The notes beneath the pieces are model-generated. The model was not told where the DNA came from. It saw only the letters and a program-made list of their open reading frames with translations, and made no database searches. Positions 25,415 through 35,684 of a stretch of 64,000 bases of DNA are shown here, one piece after another. Every line of letters begins with the position of its first letter. Positions within the stretch are counted from its first letter, which is position 1. A program made the translations under genes and the position numbers. Source of the stretch: Chaetorhynchus papuensis (Eukaryota; Chordata; Aves; Passeriformes; Rhipiduridae); contig VWYX01000271.1 of the NCBI GenBank assembly GCA_013396525.1, positions 1-64,000 of the forward strand. The letters are read 5' to 3'.

Positions 25415-26010
25415 ACTAGCATTATTTGGTATTTTCGTGAGAGACTTCATTGATGGCATTGAGAACATAAGTACAAAGTAGATGGGTGATACAAAACACA
25501 AGATTTTCAAAACACTTGAGAGGACAGAATGATCTTCATAAATCAGAGAAACAGTCTGAAATAAAGACTATGAAATGCAGTAAGGACAAAGCAAACAGTT
25601 CCACTTCACTTGCAAACATCACACATACAAATATAAAATAAGGAATATTTGTATATAAGGAATATTTCACTAACATTCAAATGGAAAGATTTGTTTTTTA
25701 AACTTATCACATATTGGTGATGGTCTTGTAGAAAGGAAATCTATAATTCTGGGGTACTTTTAACACCATTGTCATATAAGATACAGAGATTCATTGTTGA
25801 GTCCAACCATGTGGTACTATGGTAACGGTGGGAACAGGGTATTTAGTTTTGACCAGCACTCTACAGGAAGCATTAAGACAATCTAGACAGAAGACAAACC
25901 ACAGTAATAGCAATGATTAAAATTTTGTAAAAGTGACCTAGACATAAAAATTGTAAGAACAAGGTTTTCTTAGTATAGAAAAAAGAAAAGGAGAATTCCC
26001 AATTCATGTG
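25415..26010 (+). mobile_element. Ancient CR1 LINE fragment, sense
   Basis: This is heavily decayed but collinear with the 3' part of the CR1 reverse-transcriptase reading frame. The segment at 25440-25470 corresponds to the '-ttcat-a-tgactt-gatgg-at-gaga' block. Around 25480-25520 lies the FADD-region equivalent. At 25525-25600 'gaggacagaatgatcttcataaatcagagaaacagtctgaaataaa' matches the '...aatgaccttgataaattagagaa-tggtctgaaat' block. At 25750-25790 'ctggggtacttttaacaccattgtcatataagatac' matches '-ctggggtgtattaacaggagtgtcgtatgtaagac'. Every frame is closed by stops. I see no 3' tail. It is old and probably shared widely among birds. Confidence 0.72.
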
Positions 26011-26880
26011 TCATGGAGATAAAGGAACACCAGGACAACGTGACACCATTAATTTCAATTTATGTCTAAGCTACAACTCCATTACAGAACACTATTTTTT
26101 GTTAATGGTTTCCTATAATTCTTTGTTTGTAGCTATGGATTTTTGTAATGGTTACTTTACATTATGTCTGCACATAAACTCATAGCATTTATTTCCTCTT
26201 TGAGCACACGTTTAATGTCCATAATAAAGGCCAATAAAATCAAAAGAAAAAATTCCATACATATTACCAACCAAGCATCTAATTACTGTAACATTTTGTC
26301 GGTTACTCATTCATGCACACTTTGCTAATTAACCATTTATCAGGCTGAACATCCAGGTTAGAAGGCTGAAAAACTGAAAATCAATAAAGACCCTGAGGTT
26401 ATTATCAGTGATTTTACAAATACATTTTTTTAAGACTGTCCTAAACACGCAAGTTCACAAAAACCCCCAACCAACCAACCAAAACCAAAAACCAAGTCTA
26501 CACCTTCTCAGTAGTATTTGAATAGATTTTCAAATGTAAAAAAAATCAAATTGCTTGGATGACTTAAGATAATCCAAGTTTTACAGAGTTCTGCTTAGTG
26601 CATCTTATGATCTCTTTCAACTACATCATCATTTGTTCTGCATGATTCACTCCTTTACTAGTTACACCTGAAACAATCCCTCTCCTTTCATTAACTTGTA
26701 AACGTTCCAGAAAGATTTGTTACAATTGTTTCTCTTGAATAATTGAAACATTTAGTGACTTTTTCCTGCTAAGGCATATTTCTCACAGGATTTTTTTTCT
26801 CAAAATTTGATAACCTCTAGACTGCATGGAAAACAACAACTGATAAAATTTTAGAGAATATTTTGCTTCTCCTTACCAAA
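26011..26880. other. Non-coding DNA with a small CCAA-type simple repeat
   Basis: No gene is seen. A C/A-rich simple repeat occupies about 26461-26495. The start may contain a further eroded part of the ancient CR1 upstream. Confidence 0.55.
26461..26495. repeat. (CCAA)n-like A/C-rich simple repeat
   Basis: Degenerate CCAA/CAAA units with no G or T over about 35 bases, similar in type to the much larger A/C tract at 37.8-38.04 kb. Confidence 0.85.
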
Positions 26881-27510
26881 GAATCACAGAATAGTTGTGG
26901 TTGGAGGGGACCTCCGGAGATCATCTAGTCCAACTCTACTACTAAAATAGGTACACCCAGAGCAGGTTGCAGAGGGTGACCCTCAAAGTAAAGGAGCTTT
27001 TCCTCAAATTCAGATGGAACTTCCTGTGCTTCCGTTTGTGCCTGTTTTATTTCGTCCTGTCTCTGAACACCACTGAAATTAATCTGGCCCCATCCACTTG
27101 TAACTTGCCCTTAAGATATTTGTATGTATTGATAAAATGTCCTCTCAGTTGTCTGTTCTCCAGGCTAACCAGGCCCAGCTCTCTTAGCCTTTCCTACTAA
27201 GAGAGATGTTCCAGTCCCCTAATCATTTCATACCACTCCGCTGGACCCTTTCCAGTAGTTCCTTGTCTTTCTTGAACTGGTGAACCCAAAACTGAACAGA
27301 GCACTCCGGATGCCACCTCACCAGGGCGGAGCACACAGGGAGGATAACCTTGCACGACCTGCTGGACACTGCTCCTAATGCACCCCAGGACACAATTGGC
27401 CTTTTTGGCCACAAGGGCGCGCTGCTGGCTCATGGTTAACTTGTTGCCACCAGGACCCCAGGTACATCTCTGCAGGGCTTCGTTCCAGCAGACCAACCCC
27501 TATCATTACA
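26881..27510 (-). mobile_element. CR1 LINE fragment with intact 3' tail, antisense
   Basis: The plus strand begins with GAATCACAGAATAG, then TTGGAGGGGACCTCCGGAGA and 'tcatctagtccaac', the antisense of a standard avian CR1 3' end. It continues collinearly through 'ccaggctaaccaggcccagctctcttagcc' (27159-27188), 'ttgaactggtgaaccca-aactg' (27274-27296) and 'ctggctcatggttaacttgttgccaccaggacccc' (27425-27460). It fades at about 27510, where this copy is 5'-truncated. The plus-strand frames at 26967-27200 and 27378-27593 and the minus-strand frames at 27197-27496 and 27223-27414 lie on the element and have no separate meaning. Confidence 0.95.
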
Positions 27511-28199
27511 ACCCTTTCCTCTTTAATGGCAACTCACTTCCGTTCATTATTTTTTCCACCATTAACCAGTCGCCTTACCTACAGGGGTTTTGACAATCAA
27601 GTAAAATTTCTCATTTAAATGGAGAAATAAGAAAAGAGGGATAAAAGATGAGAAGCAATAAAAATAACTCTCTCATATGCTCCTTTTTCAGTAACAAGAT
27701 GTGCACGCAACTACTGTCAGCTGGCATGTAATTGCATCAGGCAGGCATAGTCCCCAGTCTATCTGAGGCTGAGTTGCAAACAGGCTCTGTCAGAGGAAGC
27801 TCTTTCCCCTCTTCTGCAGGTAGGAATCAGTGGTTACAGAAGCAGATGCTACTGCTTGCTTTATTCTTTGATTTGGAGCAGAGCACTGCCTTCATACATT
27901 GTTGGAGAAGATCAAAGGAACCAAGGATAATTTTGTAAATTTTAAAATAAACTGAGAACCAAATTTCTCAAGATTAAAATATTGAGTATTGGAAATTTGT
28001 GTTGTGATTATCAGTTACTGTTTCTCATAGTAAGTATGTCATCTGGAGATAAAAAATTAGGGGTTTTTTTTATATTTAAAGTGAATAAGTTTTCCAGGTC
28101 AAAAAAAGGATTTATATACTCTGGTAACAACCAGTATATCCCTTGCACTATGCAATGCTTTAGATTAAGCAACCATCTGTAGAAAAGAAATAATTGCAG
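27511..28199. other. Non-coding DNA between two CR1 copies
   Basis: Mostly AT-rich. No recognised element; small frames of up to 73 codons only. Confidence 0.55.
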
Positions 28200-28673
28200 C
28201 TGATCCATGCAGCACACCCTCAAGCTCAGCACTGGCCTGACAATCCCCTGCCCACAGAGTGTGACTTCGGCTGAGGCAGTAGTGGTTGGCCCTGCTGGAG
28301 CAGCAGACCCTCCATGTTGCAGCCTGGTCTGTGCCTAGCCACAGTCATTGGTGCAGGCCCAGGCTGCCTGGCTACCCTGAGCTGTGCCTGACTCTGGTTC
28401 CATCCACTATGCCTGATCCTGACCCTGGTTCCATCCACTAGGCCCGATCCTGACCCCCACCTGCAGGCCTACATACCAGCCCCAGTCTCCACTGGCCATC
28501 CCCAGGATGGTGTCTAGCTGCCTTTCTGCCTGCTCTCTCCCTGTTCCCCAGCTGGAGCAGTGGGGTGGACCTGGCTGTTAACACCCTGCCTTGCTACCCT
28601 CCAGGGAGCCCCTGATGCCTCCAGCTCCCTGGCCCAAGAAGCTGTTGGCCCCTACTGCACTGTGAGGTGTGGG
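28200..28673. other. Unexplained GC-rich block with a 31-bp tandem duplication
   Basis: An abrupt change from AT-rich flank to clearly GC-rich, CTG/CCTG-rich sequence that ends exactly where the neighbouring CR1 3' tail begins (28674). Inside is a two-copy tandem duplication with a period of 31 bases (28397 and 28428, each beginning GGTTCCATCCACTA-G/T from base 28396/28427). I do not recognise it as CR1, an LTR or a SINE. It could be a decayed minisatellite, another retroelement, or sequence carried in with a neighbouring insertion. The 70-codon minus-strand frame (28226-28438) and the 72-codon plus-strand frame (28560-28778) carry no known domain. Confidence 0.6.
28397..28458. repeat. 31-bp tandem duplication in GC-rich block
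   Basis: Two adjacent copies of a 31-base unit starting GTTCCATCCACTA, followed by G-CC-GATCCTGACCC. They differ at only a few bases. The preceding bases (28386-28396) partly repeat the end of the unit, suggesting the remnant of a longer array. Confidence 0.9.
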
Positions 28674-28967
28674 GAATCACAGAATCACAGATTTAAGCTG
28701 AGTTGGAAGGGGCCCATTAGGATCATTGAGTCCAACTCCTGGTCCTGCACAGCACCAACCCCTAGAGTTTCACCATGAATGACCTTCTTGAACTCTGTCA
28801 GGCTTGGTGCTGTGACCACTTCCCTGAGGAGCCTGTTCCAGTGCCCAACCTCCCTCTAGGTGAAGAACCTTTTCCTGATATCCAACCTAAACTTCCCCTG
28901 ACAGAACTTCAGGCCATTTCCTTGGATCCTGGGCACTGGTCACCACAGAGAAGAGATCAGTGCCTGC
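28674..28967 (-). mobile_element. CR1 LINE, 3' portion, antisense (left of assembly gap)
   Basis: It starts with the CR1 tail in antisense (GAATCACAGAATCACAG, then TTGGAAGGGGCCCATTAGGA, then 'tcattgagtccaactcc'). It runs through the 3' UTR and terminal coding region ('ctctgtcaggcttggtgctgtgacca', 'ccctgaggagcctgttccagtgcccaacc', 'caccacagagaagagatcagtgcctgc'), where the N run begins. This and the piece to the right of the gap are one collinear element. Frames that cross the gap are artefacts of translating N as an unknown residue. Confidence 0.95.
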
Positions 28968-29432
28968 NNNNNNNNNNNNNNNNNNNNNNNNNNNNNNNNN
29001 NNNNNNNNNNNNNNNNNNNNNNNNNNNNNNNNNNNNNNNNNNNNNNNNNNNNNNNNNNNNNNNNNNNNNNNNNNNNNNNNNNNNNNNNNNNNNNNNNNNN
29101 NNNNNNNNNNNNNNNNNNNNNNNNNNNNNNNNNNNNNNNNNNNNNNNNNNNNNNNNNNNNNNNNNNNNNNNNNNNNNNNNNNNNNNNNNNNNNNNNNNNN
29201 NNNNNNNNNNNNNNNNNNNNNNNNNNNNNNNNNNNNNNNNNNNNNNNNNNNNNNNNNNNNNNNNNNNNNNNNNNNNNNNNNNNNNNNNNNNNNNNNNNNN
29301 NNNNNNNNNNNNNNNNNNNNNNNNNNNNNNNNNNNNNNNNNNNNNNNNNNNNNNNNNNNNNNNNNNNNNNNNNNNNNNNNNNNNNNNNNNNNNNNNNNNN
29401 NNNNNNNNNNNNNNNNNNNNNNNNNNNNNNNN
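28968..29432. other. Assembly gap (465 N)
   Basis: A run of 465 undetermined bases. Both flanks are CR1 in the same orientation and in the expected order, so the missing bases are most likely CR1 internal sequence. The gap length may be an estimate rather than a measurement. Confidence 0.99.
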
Positions 29433-29775
29433 CTTTAAGGTAGTCAACAGCTCCACCCAACTTTGCATCATCTGCAAGTTTGCTCAGTCCCTTGCAGTCC
29501 TGCGTTCAAGTCCTTTACAAAGATGTTGAAGGGCACAGGGCCGAGGATGGAGCCCTGTGGAACCCCACTGGTGACAGGTCACCACTCTGATGTCAACCTA
29601 TTCACTATAACCCCTTGTGCCTGACCTGTGAGACAGCTGCTCACCCATCACATGATGTGTTTATTCAGCTGTGTTGGACATTTTGTCCAGAAGGATCCTG
29701 TGAGAGACAGGATCAAAAGCTGTACTGAAATCCAAAAAGATTGCATCAACTGGCTTGCCTTGATCAGCTAGGTGA
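29433..29775 (-). mobile_element. CR1 LINE, reverse-transcriptase-coding portion, antisense (right of gap)
   Basis: The plus strand reads antisense to the CR1 reverse-transcriptase region: 'cacccaactttgcatcatctgcaagtttgctcag' (about 29454-29487) covers the ADD-box area, and 'ggatggagccctgtggaaccccactggtgaca' (29546-29577) lies beyond it. The sequence then runs through 'tgagacagctgctcacccat' and 'aagctgtactgaaatccaaaaagattgcatcaactg' to about 29775, where this copy is 5'-truncated. Together with 28674-28967 it is one insertion of about 1.1 kb or more. Confidence 0.95.
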
Positions 29776-30455
29776 GAATATATCAATTATCACAGTTCTC
29801 ACGAGAACAATACATCCAGAGTGTGGAATGATTGTCCAAGAGCAGTAAAAGCAAAACTAAATTAATCTGTCTCTATTTTAGTGTGTTAGATGTGAAATGC
29901 AGTTGTTACACTGAACATGATTGTCAGATATACAAATTTGAGATCTATTCCTGGGTGTCCTTTTATTTCTATCTTCAAGGACTCTGATGACATTACATGG
30001 CAGAAGACTTCTCCTTCATCCTAGTATTTCTTTATTGTCTCCCTCTCAATCTGTATGAATTTGGACCTTAGGAAATGGTTTGACTAAGGAATCTCTGGTA
30101 AAAGAAAACAAATGTGGACTACCTCTCTCTAGCTTTTTTTTTTTTGTGTTGTGGAAAGGGATGATACAAGCATCTGTCTAACGTGAAGGAACTCCAACAG
30201 GATGCAATTGTCAGGGTGGACTTTTAGAAATTGCTTTGTTTTTATATCTAACAAGGTCCCTGAGAATGAGTTAAAAAATTTAATCCTCTTGTGGAAAATA
30301 GCATCTCAAATCTATCAAGCGGTTTGGGAAGATAACTTTTGAAGATTTCAAGTCAAGAGTAGCCAGTGTCCTAAGTGTTCCTGAAGGTGCAGGTTTTATT
30401 TTTAAATTCTCTAACCCTACTAGCAAGTAAAGATAACTCATTTGATTGCTCAATA
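29776..30455. other. Non-coding DNA, nothing recognised
   Basis: Unremarkable AT-rich sequence after the CR1 5' truncation point, with a T-run near 30136-30145. Confidence 0.55.
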
Positions 30456-30610
30456 GATACATACATATATGTATGTGTGTGTATATGTGCATGTGTTTGT
30501 ATGTGCATCTATTAATGGATATATATTTAAACACTATATATTTTTGATAAATACACATATATACATATTCTGTAGGTATATACATATTTTATAGGTATAT
30601 ACAATATGTA
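30456..30610. repeat. Degenerate (TA)n/(TG)n/(ATAC)n low-complexity tract
   Basis: About 155 bases dominated by TA, TG, ATAC and GTATAT units with interruptions, including two copies of GGTATATACATATTTTATA/C type near 30574-30602. It gives rise to two overlapping minus-strand frames rich in Y and I (30280-30585, 30534-30734), which I do not regard as genes. Confidence 0.85.
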
Positions 30611-33600
30611 ACCTATGTTTTATGGTAAGTGATACTAATCTAGTCAAAATGTAAAATACGGATGAAAATTCACGCTTGGCTTGGATCAGAATATAATACC
30701 TTTGGCTGTGGTAACAAAAAGGAAATATACTCAAGGCTGCATGAGTCAGGGTCTTAAGAAAACCTTATTTATTTATTTTAATATGCTTTCATCCTCTCTT
30801 TTTTCTGTGCTTGATAGAAGAAGACAACTGTGCATTCTGCCAATCCTCTCTGTCATGCTCTCATTTGGTATGTTAAGCATGTCTATGTCATGCTTTCAAT
30901 TGAAATATAAAGTTCTTCAGGTGAGGTATATTTCAGAGGGACAAAGAAATACTTCAAAAAAGGACAAGACTGCTGATATTTAAAATTTAAAGTTGCAGAA
31001 AATATGAACAATATTAGACAGAAGAACATATACATAACACTTAAAAGGGCCTCACGGGGTGACTTGGTAACTTTACAGTCTTTAAGCAACCCTATGCTGT
31101 TTATTTTTTGAATTTTTTTCCAGATTCATATGAAACTCATATTTCTGCATGCATGAACATAAAATGAATAAATAAATCTATAAATGCAGAGTTAAATTGG
31201 AGTTGCCGTTTAAGTTCAAATAGAAGCAGTTTTGATAGTTTGAAGTCCTTTTAAAATTCCAATTTGACAGATATAAACTGAATAAAATTCTTCTTTCTAA
31301 TAGTTGGTTTAGATATTTCTTCAGCCTAATTGAATGAATTTAATTTAATTTTCAAGGACTTTTAACTTTTTTCCCAAATGAGATTTTTAAGAACAGCTGC
31401 TACAGTGGAACAGTCTGGAAAGAAATGAGAGATATTTCAGTTTATCAGGACAGCAGTACAAGTGGGGTATTTAAATATACAGCCTTATAGTCTTACTGGA
31501 ACTAATTGGCTGTAATGTTTCTTAGTTGTGTTTGAAATTTAACAAATTGGTAAATTAGAGTTGCAAAGAGCTTTACCCCAGAGATTTAAACGGCAGCACA
31601 TGAGCTCCCCATTCTATATCCATTGGGTTAATAGATCACTTGCTTGACTAATTTCTGCTGCTTGTGTTTATCTGTTTGTTTCCTTGAAGAACTGGAGAGA
31701 AGAAATGTTGATACTTGCTATCCAAATGACACACTTTTCTACATTCAAGCTGCAAGAGTCAGTTGAATTGAAACAGAATCAGCATTTATTCACACTGAAA
31801 GCTGGGCTTGTAAGAAATATGCGTGAAATATGATCCAAGCTTAGAGATGCAAAATTACGAACTTTCTGCAGTTTCACTGCAATATTTTATATTTTCATTT
31901 ACCATACATTAAAAAAAAAACATGTTTAAAGTGAATGATTTTACTTCCTTTGCTTTCTTTCAGGAACATAACTTGTTGATAGTGAGGCATGTATTATGTA
32001 AAGAACTCCAATCATTCTGGTTATAGATTTTAGGTCAAAAAAGCTCTCAAGAATAACATGATTAACTTCTAATAGGCAAGTGAACTGTTGCCCTTACTGA
32101 AAGAGTCTGATACAATTGTAAGACTTTAACAACTTTTACTGCTAATATTATAAGGTGGGGTTCTCCTTAAGCGTAAGTAATCTTACATGTTTGAAATCTC
32201 TGCCATGGCTTTTATGTCTTGAACCTAAGTGGCAATGGTTTCTGTCAAAGTGACAACCATTATGTTTCCTGATTACAGCAGAATTGTTATGAAAGGCTAT
32301 TAAGGAACAGCCCAGCACTGATTGGGAGAAAAGTACATGTCCTAATCTTCACCCTTGGATAAATTATTTTATAATGCTTTTTTAATTTTAGTGTTTCACC
32401 ATTACCATTTAATTTTCCATAATTCAGAGAATTTGACAACAGGATTCTGAAAAACTGGCTTTCCTTGTTTTCCTCTGGATGTCGCTATACCCTATGTATA
32501 CACAAAATAAACTAGAGGTTTCACATTGGCTGACCACCTATTAAAGGTTTGCGCAATTATTTCTGATTTTTTTCATTCTAGAAAAAGTCATAATTCCAGA
32601 AATAATCTTTGGGTTTAGTCCACTTTAGTCTCAGCTGTGATTTGTAGATGTTTTTTCAGAGTCCCTATCTTCGTATATTTGTGTTGTTTTGTGGTGAGGT
32701 TTAGGAGAACTTAGCTCTTCATACTCTAGAAACCAATTAAACCGAATGCTGCACTGTGGGAAATTTCAGAAAAAAAAGCAAAATCATGTTGTCAAAACCA
32801 TATAAAGTAAATGCAAAAATTGATTTGGTGTGTTCACAGTGAAGCTGGCAACTTAGGAAGAAAAACAATAGCGACAAATCAATTCACTTGGCAGACATAT
32901 CAAACAACGCTACAAGTTTTTTTAATCAGGATGGTAAGTGGTCAATACACAGCCATATCTTAAATCCTACAGATCAAAGACAATCTATCAAATAAGAGAG
33001 TCAGAGTTAACAGCACAAAACTATATTTGGGTCACTCATACAACTAATGATTAACAGCTGAAGCAGCAGCACAAGCAAACGGTCAATAGCTGTAACTATT
33101 GCACGGACTTAGTGTAGGATGCTGCTCCACTGCTAGAAATCCACCAATGCTAGTGGAGTTATGCTAAAGATATATAGTTCCTGAATGTACTGTATTATCC
33201 CGTATTGACAGAGGACAGAGGGGAATTGGAGTATCTGTACCAATATCCTTCTTTAGATTAAATGATTTCTCAGTGCTTTGCTGCATTACTGTTTCCTCAT
33301 TAACTAAAGTGGAAGGTGAATTTAACTGCTAGTTTCAGCAAGAAGCTTTGGAGTTTTTTGAAGCAGGTCATAGGACTTTTTTTCAGGCAATGTGCCTTCT
33401 GAGCTTGAATCCTGGAAGAAAATGCTTTTGCAGTAATGCCTAATAAGAAAAAGAATTTTGTACACTTTAAATAAAAATGACCTAAATATATTTTAATACA
33501 GTATATTGTAAGCATGTCATATTTGAAACACAGGGTAGTATAATCTGAATCTCTGCTTAAAAATATACCAATATTTATGCAGATGAGTTTAATTCTAGAA

Positions 33601-34070
33601 TTTCATACTTAAAATAGTAAGTGAAGTACTACTACATTGATTTTTTTCCCCTTCAAATTAACACTGAAAAATATTTAAGTGGCAATCACGTAATCTAAAT
33701 TCATTGCATTTTAACACATCCATTTAAACCTTCAAAGGGAGACTACTGGCAAAACCAATGCATTACACAGGTAAGTCTAGAAGCAAACATTATCCTGGGC
33801 ACTGAGCCTTGATTAAAGATTTTGTCTTATAACATGTGTTATGCCTTGAGAATCATTTCAGCTTTGGAGATAGAACAAACAACATATTTACCTATGATCA
33901 AGGTTGCAACCACATTTCAAGAAACAAGGAATTGTAGTGCAAGGCTCAAAGGTTAAAGTAGTTCAAATCTGTACCTTAATGTCATTGTTTAAACCTGAAG
34001 AAATCACCATCAAAAAATCAAATGAATATGAAGCAAAAAATACGTTATTAAACCGATTTGAACAAGCCTA
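30611..34070. other. Non-coding DNA, nothing recognised
   Basis: 3.4 kb with no recognised transposon or gene. The longest frame is 100 codons (30681-30983, plus), with no domain I recognise. Confidence 0.6.
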
Positions 34071-34207
34071 TGAAACTAACTCAGCTGGCTAAAGCATGGT
34101 GCTAATAAAGCCAACGTTGCAGGTTTGATCCCTGTATGGGCCACTCACTTAAGAGTTGGAGTTGATGGTCCTCCTGGGTCCCTTCCAACTCAGAATACTC
34201 TGTGAAT
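34071..34207 (+). mobile_element. tRNA-Ile-derived SINE with CR1-type tail (TguSINE1-like)
   Basis: The head is a decayed tRNA-Ile. There is an A-box-like TAACTCAGCTGG (34077-34088), an anticodon loop CTAATAA with anticodon AAT (34104-34106), a B-box GGTTTGATCCC (34122-34132), and a 3' end GGGCCA (34138-34143) matching the acceptor end of tRNA-Ile. A short linker follows, then a CR1-like terminal tail (GGTCCTCCTGGGTCCCTTCC and AACTCAGAATACTCTGTGAA, 34168-34207). The tail implies mobilisation by CR1 reverse transcriptase. I recall this arrangement from the zebra finch SINE family TguSINE1, which is why I suggest a songbird source. Changes in the acceptor stem and D arm argue against a working tRNA gene. 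Confidence 0.88.
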
Positions 34208-35051
34208 GTTACCCTACATTCTTAACTGTGGCAAACCATCTTTATTGATTAAAATGTACATACAATATGAGTAAAAATACAGTTATACAGTTTACACTAG
34301 AAAAATAGAGTGTATTGATTGGGACTTGGAGAAATGTACCAACAGGGACTTTAAGTATCAAAGGTCAACAAAAATGATTAGAATATCGAAAAATATTCCT
34401 TATAAAGTAGACTTCAATATCTCAAACTATTTAGCTTGTCAAGAAAATACCATTACTTTGAGGGTTAAGGCATGCTTCTATCGCTATATACAAGGACTCA
34501 GCTCTTTCCTTGAGATATTTAAAGGATGTTCAAGAGATCCACGCAGTGCTGACATATATGTCACAGGACCTGTGACAGACTGTGCCCTCTGAAATAACAC
34601 AATGCCTTTGGACTTTATTCCACAGGGAATATATAAAACATCTTGAAGGTAAATAGAAGCCTGTATCTATGCAAATGAATTATTTACTTACCTTGCAGGA
34701 AAAGAAATTGTGTTCAAAATCGGTTAAAACTGTAGAGTGAGGGTCCCACAGGCAGAAAAACTAGGAAGATGCACAAAACACTGAGAGGTGCCTTTAGGGA
34801 TTATGGGTTAATTTTATTATAAGAATAGGGCAGACTTTATAAAATGTGTAATTTTAATTCAACCCCAGCAATTGCATTTGAAGCAGTCCTATGATTCCAG
34901 AACAAAAGCTGTCAGATTATATGACAATAGTCACTTTTGAATATAAAATCTACTGATTAGTCCAGTGAGAATTGTGATTTGTAAGGCCTTCATTTTTGGT
35001 TCCCCCTAAAATGCCCTTGAACTTATGTTTAAAGTGAACTGGCTCCATAAC
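34208..35051. other. Non-coding DNA, nothing recognised
   Basis: AT-rich spacer between the SINE and the solo LTR. The 88-codon plus-strand frame at 34326-34592 matches no protein I know. Confidence 0.6.
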
Positions 35052-35684
35052 TGTCCTAGTTTCAGCTAGGACAGGGTTAATTTTCTCATAGTTGCTGTGA
35101 GGGCGGTAGATCCTGGAGCCATGAGGGTACATTCAGGTTGTTATTCGCATGATTTCTGGGGGATGTGGGTTTGTATGGAAGAAAACCAGAAATGCACAGC
35201 AGAATTGTCACCATATTTGTTCCTTTTTCCAGGGGAGCAAAGCCGCAGAGTGGTGGGGCAGAACAGTCCAACTTGTAGGCTTTGTCCAACATTGTTTTGT
35301 TTCAAGCCTGGGGAGCAGCATGGGTGCAAATGATTTGCCCACCATTGTTTGTTTTTGTCTCTGGCTCAGGGGAAAATAGCTGCAGGAGTGTCTGCCATTT
35401 TCTCCTTTGTCTCAGGAAGCTGTGTGTCACTGGCTGTGGTAGCATTGAGTTGGTTGGGTCTTCAGCAAGCATTTTTTCATGTAATCATCCTCTTATACAC
35501 TGTTGCTATTTAGTATTGTTGTTGTTGTTACTGTTTGTTTTCCTCATCTGATTTCTGGTTTTTCCAGTAAGTTGTTATCTCAACCCATTACCTCTGCCTC
35601 TTTGTCCATTTCTCATGGGAGGAGTGTGGGGGAAGGGAAGCAGCTGCTTGTAGCCTAATTTCCAGCTGTTTTTAAACCACAACA
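35052..35684 (+). mobile_element. Solo ERVL-type LTR
   Basis: It begins TGTCCTAGTTTCAGCTAGGA, closely matching the 5' end of avian ERVL-type LTRs (TGTCCTGGTTTCAGCTGGGA in memory). It ends TTTAAACCACAACA, the usual 3' end, giving TG...CA termini. Flanking five-base sequences ATAAC (35047-35051) and ATAAT (35685-35689) form a target-site duplication with one mismatch. TTATCTCAACCCA (35575-35587) is shared with the other LTR at 60.5 kb. No internal viral sequence is present on either side, so this is a solo LTR left by recombination between the two LTRs of a provirus. The overlapping short frames (35086-35551) are LTR shadows. The middle third differs from the second LTR, so it is probably another subfamily. 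Confidence 0.9.

Noticed and set aside
28775..29529. Several frames of 167-222 codons crossing 29 kb
   Set aside because: They consist mainly of unknown residues from the 465-N gap, and the readable parts are antisense or out-of-frame CR1.
34071..34143. A genuine tRNA-Ile gene
   Set aside because: The acceptor stem and D-arm bases are altered, and the sequence continues directly into a CR1-type tail, so it is the head of a SINE.
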